From positions 25,437,590-25,501,589 of the forward strand of contig NC_091352.1 in the NCBI RefSeq assembly GCF_038502225.1: DNA of 64,000 nucleotides, read 5' to 3'. Every line of letters starts with the position of its first letter. Position 1 is the first letter of the stretch. This document shows, piece after piece, positions 25,941 through 36,660 of the stretch. The notes under the pieces are model-generated. The model was not told where the DNA came from, searched no databases, and saw only the letters and a list, made by a program, of their open reading frames with translations. The translations under genes and the position numbers were made by a program. This DNA is from Cherax quadricarinatus (lineage: Eukaryota; Arthropoda; Malacostraca; Decapoda; Parastacidae).

Positions 25941-26251
25941 AATGGTGACAGCGGTGCTTGCAGCAGTTGTGTTTGCCTGGAGAGAAGGAGGAAGAGGTAT
26001 GAAGTCATCTTCACTTCATCACCCTACACAAAAAGCATCCGTCTCTCAACGAGTTATCCTGATGTCGTGTCTGCACGTTTGAGCATCCAGACACAGGTAC
26101 AAGCAGGATCCAGCCGAAATTTGCCGAAATTCTCCGAGAATTGTAAGTGGCGTCCGAGTGACCCCACGCTGTCTCTCAAGTCACGTGTTCAGCGTCACTT
26201 GTATGTTGCTGTTGTTGTTCAGCTCAGCACAGCTGTTTCAGCAAGCCAGAG

Positions 26252-27988
26252 GTGAGTTTTGTGGTGATTTCTGCGTCCAGTGTGTTTCCCCTGTGTTTGT
26301 GGGTGGGAGGAGGAATGGCCAGATGCCCGCCCTGCCATACACTCACGCACGCTCCTCGCCACCAGCCTACCATACACCACTCACCACTGCCCACTCCCTC
26401 TGCTGTGTTTTCTGCTGTTTTTCGTATGAATTCATTGCCAGTGCTGTGTATCCGAGTGCCCGAGGCCACTCGAAGCTACGTGGATTACGACGTCACGTGG
26501 GTGTGGCCGATGTCACGTAGACCTACAAAGCCACGTGAGTTACCAGATGTCCCAAGGCCTCATGCTGTGGTCTGCTGCCCGCATCACATCGACGCCACCC
26601 ACGATGCTGCCCGACTTCATGACGTCACGATGTCTGCTGACGTCACCTCACGATGTCTGCCTGACGTCACCTCGAGATGTCTGCTGACGTCACCCACGAT
26701 GCTGCCCGACTTCATGACGTCACGATGTCTGCTGACGTCACCTCACGATGTCTGCCTGACGTCACCTCGAGATGTCTGTTGACGTCACTGCTGCTGACGT
26801 CACCTTGCGACATCACGCCTGACATCACATGATGTCACATCGAGTGTTCTAGTAATTATTTCAGTATTGTCGAGAAGATTGAGAGAAGATATATGTCGTG
26901 TGTTAATTAATTCCTCTCAGTCAGTGTTCTCACATTTTAGTATGTCTTAGTCAGTTTTATGCGCAGAAAAGCATCATTTGCTAGTTAAGCCATGTTGTAC
27001 CGTATGTACAGCGGTGTGTTTGTAAGTTTTCCGTGTGTCCAGTGAGGTCTGTGGTCAGACCCTTGAGTTGTACCACTAAGTCACCCGCCTGACCAGTGTT
27101 TGACAGCTGATTTCTCAGCCCTGAGCGTATGAGCCCCCTTGTACAGAAAGCTTTTATGCTCGTCGCTCGTGTTGTTCTGCAGAATCGTACCTGCTACGAT
27201 TCCCATCGAGATTTGTTTCACTTCACCTCCAGACCTTCAGAGTGCAGTTATATGTAGAGAAACAAGTCTGGGGACGCTTAGACTACCCTCTGCTATAACT
27301 CAACTGTTGAGAGATGATACTCGTCAAGCCGCAGCCAGGCCTGTCGGCAGGCGCTGTGTCAGCCTCGTGTCACAAGCTTCAGTGAGCAGCCTGCACAAAG
27401 ATGATGTCACTTTGACTGCTAGCTCGCTCACTGCAGTCTGGTGTATGATGCTACGACTCCCAGATGTTTCGCCCAGTCGTCTCTGCCACGACTCGCTCCA
27501 CAACTCGCTCCACGCTCGCCGGCAGTGACAGCCCAGCGACAGTACCAGTCGAGAAGTGTCCTCCTGAGTCGCTTGCCAGAAGTCCTGCCCAGTTGCCGAG
27601 TTTTGTCGACGCCTCACTCGAGGGCACCAGCATGTCGTGCCCCAGGTTGAGTGAAAACCTGCAGCGACTCCTACGATGTCTGCTTCACCGTTCCAGAGGA
27701 GACCGTACCCTGTTACGTCACAGCTCAGCCGCAGCGATGTCTCCCGTGTTGCAGTATCTGTCCAGACGCAGGAAGGCGTGCAGTGATACACTTCGATGCT
27801 CACTGCCTTTGACCACGATGTTTAGCACACCCCACATGTTTTTTTCTTCCCTCCCTGTAGGAAGTTTTTTTTTCCATGTCCATATGTATATATATGTTTT
27901 TATTTTGTGTTCTGTGCCCTGTTCCTACGAGAGAGAGACCGAGTTTCTTTTACCACCAGTATTGTCGCGTCGGGACGACGCGCGGTAG
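26252..27988 (+). other. Interior of the LTR element, no recognised protein
   Basis: Several overlapping open frames of 60-176 codons occur (for example 26252-26782, 27139-27528 and 27464-27988), on both strands. None shows gag zinc knuckles, a DTG protease, an FADD/YxDD RT site or integrase HHCC. Their mutual overlap and the translated DNA repeats within 26252-26782 argue that they are chance frames. The element is GC-richer than its AT-rich surroundings. Confidence 0.5.
26617..26802. promoter_or_regulatory. Cluster of nine TGACGTCA octamers
   Basis: Exact TGACGTCA palindromes start at 26620, 26638, 26662, 26685, 26715, 26733, 26757, 26780 and 26795. The octamer is the consensus cAMP-response element bound by CREB/ATF bZIP dimers. 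Three of the spacings repeat at 95 bp (26620/26715, 26638/26733, 26662/26757), so an internal duplication roughly doubled the cluster. Whether it is an internal enhancer is inference only. Confidence 0.65.
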
Positions 27989-28001
27989 GTGGCCGAGCGT
28001 A

Positions 28002-28322
28002 TGTAGACAGCCTGTACTGTCTGCACAGACAGCCCATGCTGTCTGCCAGCTTAGTTCATATTTCGCGCCACTCAGGTGCTGCCATCTATAGGCCTTGCCA
28101 CTTCAGTATGCCCAGACTTGCCTCACCCTCACTCTCACAGCGGCCTGACATCAACACACAAGTACTCCCAGTTCTCTCTCGGGCATGGCCCTGCCCGGGC
28201 CATGGGCACAAACACACAAGCCTGTGTAACCGACAACGACTTAACAATAAAGTAAGAAGCCTCCGAAGAAGTATATCATTAACACCGCTTGCTACAGACT
28301 CACCAAAATAAGCCCCATTATA
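28002..28322 (+). repeat. Right LTR, 321 bp
   Basis: Same length and ends as the left LTR. It is followed at once by GATG and the in-phase continuation of the 32-bp satellite (CGACCCACACC). Confidence 0.85.
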
Positions 28323-31300
28323 GATGCGACCCACACCAGTCCACTAACACTCAGGATGTGACCCACACCAGTCCACTAACACACAGGATGCGACCCACAC
28401 CAGTCCACTAACACACAGGATGCGACCCACACCAGTCCACTAACACACAGGATGCGACCCACACCAGTCCACTAACACACAGGATGCGACCCACACCAGT
28501 CCACTAACACACAGGATGCGACCCACACCAGTCCACTAACACTCAGGATGTGACCCACACCAGTCCACTAACACACAGGATGCGACCCACACCAGTCCAC
28601 TAACACACAGGATGCGACCCACACCAGTCCACTAACACTCAGGATGTGACCCACACCAGTCCACTAACACACAGGATGCGACACACACCAGTCCATTAAC
28701 ACCCAGGATTCGACCCACACAAGTCCACTAACACCCAGGATGCGACCCACACCAGTCCACTAACACCCAGAATGCGACCCACACCAGTCTACTAACACCC
28801 AGGATGTGACCCACACCAGTCCACTTACACCCAGGATGTGACCCACAACAGTCCACTAACACCCAGGATGTGACCCACACCAGTCCACTTACACCCAGGA
28901 TGCGACCCACACCAGTCCACTAACACCCAGGATGCGACCCACACCAGTCCACTAACACCCAGGATGCGACCCACACCAGTCCACTAACACCCAGGATGCG
29001 ACCCACACCAGTCCACTAACACCCTGGATGTGACCCACACCAGTCCACTAACACCCAGGATGCGACCCACACCAGTCCATTAACACTCATTATGTGACCC
29101 ACACCAGTCCACTAACACACAGGATGCGACCCACACCAGTCCAATAACACTCAGGATGTGACCCACACCAGTCCACTAACACCCAGGATGCGACCCACAC
29201 CAGTCCACTAACACTCAGGATGTGACCCACACCAGTCCACTAACACCCAGGATGCGACCCACACCAGTCCATTAACACCCAGGATGCGACCCACACTAGT
29301 CCACTAACACCCAGGATGCGACCCACACCAGTCCACTAACACTCAGGATGTGACCCTCACCAGTCCACTAACACCCAGGATGCGACCCACACCAGTCCAC
29401 TAACACTCAGGATGTGACCCACACCAGTCCACTAACACCCAGGATGCGACCCACACCAGTCCACTAATACCCAGGATGCGACCCACACCAGTCCACTAAC
29501 ACTCAGGATGTGACCCACACCAGTCCACTAACACTCAGGATGCGACCCACACCAGTCCACTAACACTCAGGATGTGACCCACACCAGTCCACTAACACCC
29601 AGGATGCGATCCACACCAGTCCACTATCACCCAGGGTGCGACCCACACCAGTCCACTAACACCCAGGATGCGACCCACACAAGTCCACTAACACCCAGGA
29701 TGCGACCCACACCAGTCCACTAACACCCAGGGTGCGACCCACACCAGTCCACTAACACCCAGGATGCGACCCACACAAGTCCACTAACACCCAGGATGCG
29801 ACCCACACAAGTCCACTAACACCCAGGATGCGATCCACACCAGTCCACTATCACCCAGGGTGCGACCCACACCAGTCCACTAACACCCAGGATGCGACCC
29901 ACTCCAGTCCACTAACACTCAGGATGTGACCCACACCAGTCCACTAAAACCCAGGATGCGACCCACACCAGTCCACTAACACCCAGGATGCGACCCACAC
30001 CAGTCCACTAACACCCAGGATGCGACCCACACCAGTCCACTAACACCCTGGATGTGACCCACACCAGTCCACTAACACCCAGGATGCGACCCACACCAGT
30101 CCATTAACACTCATTATGTGACCCACACCAGTCCACTAACACACAGGATGCGACCCACACCAGTCCAATAACACTCAGGATGTGACCCACACCAGTCCAC
30201 TAATACCCAGGATGCGACCCACACCAGTCCACTAACACTCAGGATGTGACCCACACCATTCCACTAACACTCAGGATGCGACCCACACCAGTCCACTAAC
30301 ACTCAGGATGTGACCCACACCAGTCCACTAACACCCAGGATGCGATCCACACCAGTCCACTATCACCCAGGGTGCGACCCACACCAGTCCACTAACACCC
30401 AGGATGCGACCCACACAAGTCCACTAACACCCAGGATGCGACCCACACCAGTCCACTAACACCCAGGATGCGACCCACTCCAGTCCACTAACACTCAGGA
30501 TGTGACCCACACCAGTCCACTAAAACCCAGGATGCGACCCACACCAGTCCACTAACACCCAGGATGCGACCCACACCAGTCCACTAACACCCAGGATGCG
30601 ATCCACACCAGTCCACTAACACACAGGATGTGACCCACACCAGTCCACTAACACCCAGGATGCGACCCACACCAGTCCACTAACATCCAGGATGCGATCC
30701 ACACCAGTCCACTAACACACAGGATGTGACCCACACCAGTCCACTAACACCCAGGATGCGACCCACACCAGTCCACTAACACCCAGGATGCGATCCACAC
30801 CAGTCCACTAACACACAGGATGTGACCCACACCAGTCCAAAAACACTCAGGATGTGACCCACACCAGTCCACTTACACCCAGGATGCGACCCACACCAGT
30901 CCACTAACACCCAGGATGCGACCCACACCAGTCCACTAACACCCAGGATGCGACCCACACCAGTCCACTAACACCCAGGATGCGACCCACACCAGTCCAC
31001 TAACACCCAGGATGCGACCCACACCAGTCCACTAACACCCAGGATGCGACCCACACCAGTCCACTAACACCCAGGATGCGACCCACACCAGTCCACTATC
31101 ACCCAGGATGCGACCCACACTAGTCCACTAACACCCAGGATGCGACCCACACTAGTCCACTAACACCCTGGATGCGACCCACACTGGTCCACTAACACCC
31201 AGGATGCGACCCACACCAGTCCTCTAACACCCAGGATGCGACCCACACCAGTCCACTAACACACAGGATGTGACCCACACCAGTCCACTAACACCCAGGA

Positions 31301-31909
31301 TGCGACCCACACCAGTCCACTAACACACAGGATGTGACCCACACCAGTCCACTAACACACAGGATGTGACCCACACCAGTCCACTAACACCCAGGATGTG
31401 ACCCACACCAGTCCACTAACACACAGGATGCGACGCACACCAGTCCACTAACACACAGGATGCGACGCACACCAGTCCACTAACACACAGGATGCGACCC
31501 ACACCAGTCCACTAACACACAGGATGCGACGCACACCAGTCCACTAGCACCCAGGATGCGACCCACACCAGACTACTAACACCCAGGATGCGACCCACAC
31601 CAGTCCACTAACACCCAGGATGCGACCCACACCAGTCCACTAACACACAGGATGCGACCCACACCAGTTCACTAACACCCAGGATGCGACCCACACCAGT
31701 CCACTAACACCCAGGATGCGACCCACACCAGTCCACTAACACCCAGTATGCGACCCACACCAGTCCACTAACACCCAGGATGCGACCCACACCAGTGCAC
31801 TAACACCCAGGATGCGACCCACACCAGTCCACTAACACCCAGGATGCGACCCACACCAGTCCACTAACACCCAGGATGCGACCCACACCAATCCACTAAC
31901 ACACAGGTA
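28323..31909 (-). repeat. 32-bp SINE-derived satellite, right part, about 112 units
   Basis: Continuation of the array at 16551-25357. The CCATTAACACTCATTAT marker at 29077 and 30101 is 1,024 bp apart (exactly 32 units). From 24062 to 29077 the distance, less the LTR element and one GATG, plus the visible 2-bp deletion near 24097, is 2,048 bp (64 units). The right edge has GCGACGCAC and ACACAGG variants and ends in CAGGTACC, the SINE sequence that normally follows the unit. Confidence 0.97.
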
Positions 31910-32410
31910 CCATTCATGTTTCTTAACAATGTAAAATGAGTCATTTTCCTAGACATGCATGACACTTATGACACTCATCTCTCTCTCTCATGTTCCGTCA
32001 CTTCCTTCTGTTGTTCCATCCCTACCTCTTCCTGTCCCTTTCTCATTTCCAGCTCTTATATCCCTCCCATCTTCTGTTCCATCCATTTCTCCGCTTCCAT
32101 CTCTTATTACTTCTATATCACTAATCCCTCTCCCTGTTCCTTCCCTTTCTCCTATTCCATCCCTATCTATTTTATGATTGCCTGCTTCTATCCCATCCCT
32201 CCTGTTCCAGCCCTTCCTCCAGGTGTTCCATTAATATCTCCCAATCCATCGCTTCTTATTTCGTCGCTTTCTCCTGTCCCATCCCTCCTGTTCCGTAATA
32301 CCTCCTATTCCATCCTTGCTTCCAACTGGACATTTCTTCCTCCTCTTCCAAATGTACCACTGGGAGGGTGGGAAGGGAACTGCACTAGGAGGTAGGAAAT
32401 GTACACTAGC
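31910..32410 (+). other. Pyrimidine-rich spacer with degenerate repeats
   Basis: After about 70 bp of unique sequence comes a CT-rich stretch (31975-32350) with loosely repeated TGTTCCATCCCT-type motifs at irregular spacing. The open frames there reflect low complexity. No gene is supported. Confidence 0.6.
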
Positions 32411-32945
32411 CCGTAGCCTGATACCAAGAGCTCTCGCTTCACTAGCTGAGTGTCCTGGTTCGATTCCCGGCAAGAGGTAGAAACAATGGGCGTATTTCTT
32501 TACACAGGCTCTTGAAGTTCACCCGTGAGTAAAGTGGGTACCTGGGTGTTAGTAGACTGGTGTGGGTTGCATCCGGGGTGTTAGTGGACTGGTATGGGTC
32601 GCATCGTGGGACAAACTGACCTAATTTGCCCGAAATGCTCAGCATAACAAGCGACTTTCTATGTCGTAGTATGCCACTGATGTCAGCTATGGTCCATATA
32701 CCTTGTACTTGTACTTGTATACCTTGTACATGCACTTGTATACCTTGTACATGCACTTGTATACCTTGTACATGCACTTGTATACCTTGTACATGCACTT
32801 GTATACCTTGTATATGTGCTTGTATACATTGTACATGTACTTTTATACTTTGTACATGTACTTGCATACCTTGTACATGTACTTGCATACCTTGTACAAG
32901 TACTTGTATCCCTTGTATATGTACTTCTAGAAATAAAGATATTAT
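32411..32945 (+). mobile_element. SINE with two copies of the 32-bp unit and an expanded 3' end
   Basis: tRNA-like head (GCTCTCGCTTCACTAG), B-box GGTTCGATTCC at 32457-32467, the family body, then GGGTGTTAGTAGACTGG and GGGTGTTAGTGGACTGG in tandem (about 32545-32610): two 32-bp units instead of one. The 3' end is also expanded (next entry), then runs into AGAAATAAAGATATTATT and a (TTA)n tail. It is intermediate between ordinary copies and the large array. Confidence 0.9.
32696..32932 (+). repeat. 21-bp minisatellite in the SINE 3' end, about 11 units
   Basis: Units of ACTTGTATACCTTGTACATG plus one base, derived from the CTTGTACATGTACTTG found once at the 3' end of other SINEs. This is a second, independent place in the same SINE where an internal segment has multiplied. 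Confidence 0.9.
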
Positions 32946-32952
32946 TTTTTTG

Positions 32953-33025
<73 letters not shown>
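32953..33025 (+). repeat. (TTA)n microsatellite, SINE tail
   Basis: About 70 bp of uninterrupted ATT repeat directly after the SINE's 3' end. The following 33026-33193 is unique sequence with a repeated CCACT(A/C)GGATGGT motif. Confidence 0.95.
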
Positions 33026-33027
<2 letters not shown>

Positions 33028-33193
33028 TTTTTATTGTGTGTGAGGGTGGGAAGGGTAATCTACCCACTAGGATGGTGGGAATAAAACTTCCCACTCGGAT
33101 GGTACGAGAGAAACAACCCGATAGGACAAAGATAACAGAAGACTATCCAGTGGCGTGCACACAAGTGAAAGGAAACCACTGGGACAACGATCA

Positions 33194-36100
33194 AGAATGT
33201 TACTTCCTGGAACAAGGGGCAGGAATGTTACTTCCCGGAACAAGGGGCAGGAATGTTACTTCCTGGAACAAGGGGCAGGAATGTTACTTGCCGGAACAAG
33301 GGGCAGGAATGTTACTTCCCGGAACAAGGGGCAGGAATGTTACTTCCTGGAACAAGGGGCAGGAATGTTACTTCCCGGAACAAGGGGCAGGAATGTTACT
33401 TCCTGGAACAAGGGGCAGGAATGTTACTTCCTGGAACAAGGGGCAGGAATGTTACTTCCTGGAACAAGGGGCAGGAATGTTACTTCCTGGAACAAGGGGC
33501 AGAAATGTTTTTTCCTGGAACAAGGGGCAGGAATGTTACTTCCTGGAATAAGGGGCAGGAATGTTACTTCCTGGAACAAGGGGCAGGAATGTTACTTCCT
33601 GGAACAAGGGGAAGGAATGTTACTTTCTGGAACAAGGGGCAGGAATGTTACTTCCTGGAACAAGGGGCAGGAATGTTACTTTCTGGAAAAAGGGCCAGGA
33701 ATGTTACTTCCTGGAACAAGGGGCAGAAATGTTACTTCCTGGAATAAGGGGCAGGAATGTTACTTCCTGGAATAAGGGGCAGGAATGTTACTTCCTGGAA
33801 CAAGGGGCAGAAATGTTACTTCCTGGAAAAAGGGGCAGGAATGTTACTTCCTGGAACAAGGGGAAGGAATGTTACTTCCTGGAACAAGGGGCAGGAATGT
33901 TACTTCCTGGAACAAGGGGCAGGAATGTTACTTTCTGGAAAAAGGGCCAGGAATGTTACTTCCTGGAACAAGGGGCAGAAATGTTACTTCCTGGAATAAG
34001 GGGCAGGAATGTTACTTCCTGGAATAAGGGGCAGGAATGTTACTTCCTGGAACAAGGGCCAGGAATGTTACTTCCTGGAAGAAGGGGCAGAAATGTTACT
34101 TCCTGGAACAAGGGGCAGGAATGTTACTTTCTGGAACAAGGGGCAGGAATGTTACTTCCTGAAGCAAGGGGCAGGAATGTTACTTCCTAGAACAAGGGGC
34201 AGGAATGTTACTTCCTGGAACGAGGGGCAGGAATGTTACTTCCTGGAACAAGGGCAGGAATGTTACTTCCTGGAACAAGGGGCAGGAATGTTACTTCCTG
34301 GAACAAGGGGCAGGAATGTTACTTCCTGGAACAAGGGGCAGGAATGTTACTTCCTGGAACAAGGGGCAGGAATGTTACTTCCTGGAACAAGGGGCAGGAA
34401 TGTTACTTCCTGGAACAAGGGGCAGGAATGTTACTTCCTGGAATAAGGGGCAGGAATGTTACTTCCTGGAACAAGGGGCAGGAATGCTACTTTTTGGAAC
34501 AAGGGGCAGGAATGTTACTTCCTGGAACAAGGGGCAGAAATGTCACTTCCTGGAACAAGGGGCAGGAATGCTACTTTCTGGAACAAGGGGCAGGAATGTT
34601 ACTTCCTGGAACAAGGGGCAGGAATATTACTTCCTGAAGCAAGGGGCAGGAATGTTACTTCCTAGAACAAGGGGTAGGAATGTTACTTCCTGGAACGAGG
34701 GGCAGGAATGTTACTTCCTGGAACAAGGGCAGGAATGTTACTTCCTGGAACAAGGGGCAGGAATGTTACTTCCTGGAACAAGGGGCAGGAATGTTACTTC
34801 CTGGAACAAGGGGCAGGAATGTTACTTCCTGGAACAAGGTCCAGGAATGTTACTTCCTGGAACAAGGGGCAGGAATGTTACTTCCTGGAACAAGGGGCAG
34901 GAATGTTACTTCCTGGAATAAGGGGCAGGAATGTTACTTCCTGGAACAAGGGGCAGGAATGCTACTTCCTGGAACAAGGGGCAGGAATGTTACTTCCTGA
35001 AACAAGGGGCAGGAATGTTACTTCCTGGAACAAGGGGCAGGAATGTTACTTCCTGGAACAAGGGGCAGGAATGTTACTTCCTGGAATAAGGGGCAGGAAT
35101 GTTACTTCCTGGAACAAGGGGCAGGAATGTTACTTCCTGGAACAAGGGGCAGGAATGTTACTTCCTTGAACAAGGGGCAGGAATGTTACTTCCTGGAACA
35201 AGGGACAGGAATACTACTTTCTGGAACAAGGGGCAGGAATGTTACTTCCTGGAACAAGGGGCAGGAATGTTACTTTCTGGAACAAGGGGCAGGAATGTTA
35301 CTTCCTTGAACAAGGGGCAGAAATGTTACTTTCTGGAACAAGGGGCAGGAACGTTATTTCCTGGAACAAGGGGCAGGAATGCTACTTCCCTGAACAAGGG
35401 GCAGGAACGTTACTTCCTTGAACAAGGGGCAGGAATGTTACTTCCTGGAACAAGGGACAGGAATATTACTTTCTGGAACAAGGGGCATGAACGTTACTTC
35501 CTGGAACAAAGGGCGGGAATGCTACTTCCTGGAACAAGGGACAGGAATGTTGCTTCCTGGAAAAAGGGGCAGGAATGTTACTTCCTTGAACAAGGGGTAG
35601 GAATGTTACTTCCTGGAACAAGGGGCTGGAATGTTACTTCCTTGAACAAGAGGCAGGAATGTTACTTCCTGAGACAAGGGGCAGGAATGTTACTTCCTGG
35701 AACAAGGGGCAGGAATGTTACTTCCCTGAACAAGGGGCAGGAATGTTATTTCCTGGAACAAGGGACAGGAATGTTACTTCCTGGAAGAAGGGGCAGGAAT
35801 GTTACTTCCTGGAACAAGGGACAGGAATGTTACTTCCTGGAACAAGGGGCAGGAATGTTACTTCCTGGAACAAGGGGCAGGAATGTTACTTCCTGGAGCA
35901 AGGGGCAGGAATGTTACTTCCTGGAACAAGGGGCAGGAATGTTACTTCCTTGAACAAGGGGCAGGAATGTTACTTCCTGGAACAAGGGGCAGGAATGTTA
36001 CTTCCTTGAACAAGGGGCAGGAAGATTACTTCCTGAGACAAGGGGCAAAAATGTTACTTCCTGAAACACTGGGCAGGAATGCTACGTCCTGGGTCAATGG

Positions 36101-36389
36101 ACAGGAATGCTACGTCCAGGGACGCTTGACAGGAATGTTACGTCCTGGGACACTGGACAGGAATGCTACGTCCTGGGACACTGGACAGGAATGTTACGTC
36201 CTGGGACGTTGGACAGGAATGCTACGTCCTCGGACGGTGGACAGGAATGCTACGTACTGGGACGGTGGACAAGAATGCTACGTCTTGGGAAGCTGGACAG
36301 GAATGCTACGTCCTGGGACGTTGGACAGGAATGCTACGTCCTTAGTCGTTGGACAGAAATGTTACGTCATGGGACGCTGGACAGGAATA
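33194..36389. repeat. 28-bp minisatellite in two subtypes, about 114 units
   Basis: To about 36060 the unit is built on GGAATGTTACTTCCTGGAAC followed by AAGGGGCA. From there to 36389 it changes to GGAATGCTACGTCCTGGGAC with (A/G)CTGGACA, same 28-bp period, so the two blocks are related. Variants (GGGACAGG, AAAAGGGCC) recur in blocks, for example 33661-33780 and 33921-34040, showing duplications of several units. Because 28 is not divisible by 3, all frames share the same cyclic translation; the many overlapping open frames are not genes. Most main-block units contain TTCCTGGAA. Confidence 0.95.
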
Positions 36390-36660
36390 CAAGCTAGGGT
36401 GTCCTAAAAGCCATCCTGAGAAATGTTAAGCCTTTTAAAATCAATAAAAAGAACAGAAGAAGATGACAAGAGAGAAGAATCATAAAGAAGAAAGGAAGGA
36501 GTAGTAAGAGAAAGAGAGGAAGAGGGGAAGGAGGGAAAATATGGAATTATAGATGAAGACAAGGAAAAGGAAAGAGGAAGAGGAGGAGTAGGAGGAGGAA
36601 CTTTAGGAAGATGAGAAGATAAATTGAGGATGTGAGGGGAGAGGGTTTCAATCCTGCACC
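36390..36660 (+). other. Purine-rich spacer
   Basis: About 270 bp, mainly A and G (AAGAAGATGACAAGAGAG, GGAAGAGGAGGAGTAGG), between the 28-bp and 31-bp arrays. No gene seen; it could be the remains of a degenerate array. Confidence 0.6.

Larger units (their letters stand above)
25358..28322 (+). mobile_element. Non-autonomous LTR element inside the 32-bp satellite
   Basis: The 2,965-bp element is bounded by GATG target duplications (25354-25357 and 28323-28326) and has 321-bp LTRs at 25620-25940 and 28002-28322 that differ at only about 3 positions. A further partial LTR (25358-25619) precedes the left one. TGG at 25943, 2 bp after the LTR, could be a primer-binding site; no clear polypurine tract precedes the right LTR. 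Scanning the translations of the 2-kb interior I saw no gag, protease, RT or integrase motif. The 4-bp duplication suits a Ty3/Gypsy-type integrase acting in trans. Array phase is intact across the element, so it inserted into an existing satellite. Confidence 0.85.

Noticed and set aside
25943..25962. Assignment of the LTR element to a named superfamily from its primer-binding site
   Set aside because: TGGTGACAGCGG starts like a primer-binding site, but I could not match it to a specific tRNA with confidence, and no polypurine tract is evident, so only 'LTR-type' is claimed.
26252..26782. A 176-codon gene in the LTR element
   Set aside because: Half of it translates the duplicated TGACGTCA cluster, it overlaps another open frame, and no family is recognisable.
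33036..36009. Overlapping open frames with repeated GRNVTSWNKGQECYFLEQ
   Set aside because: A 28-bp period makes all frames read the same cyclic peptide. No start, domain or unique sequence supports a protein.
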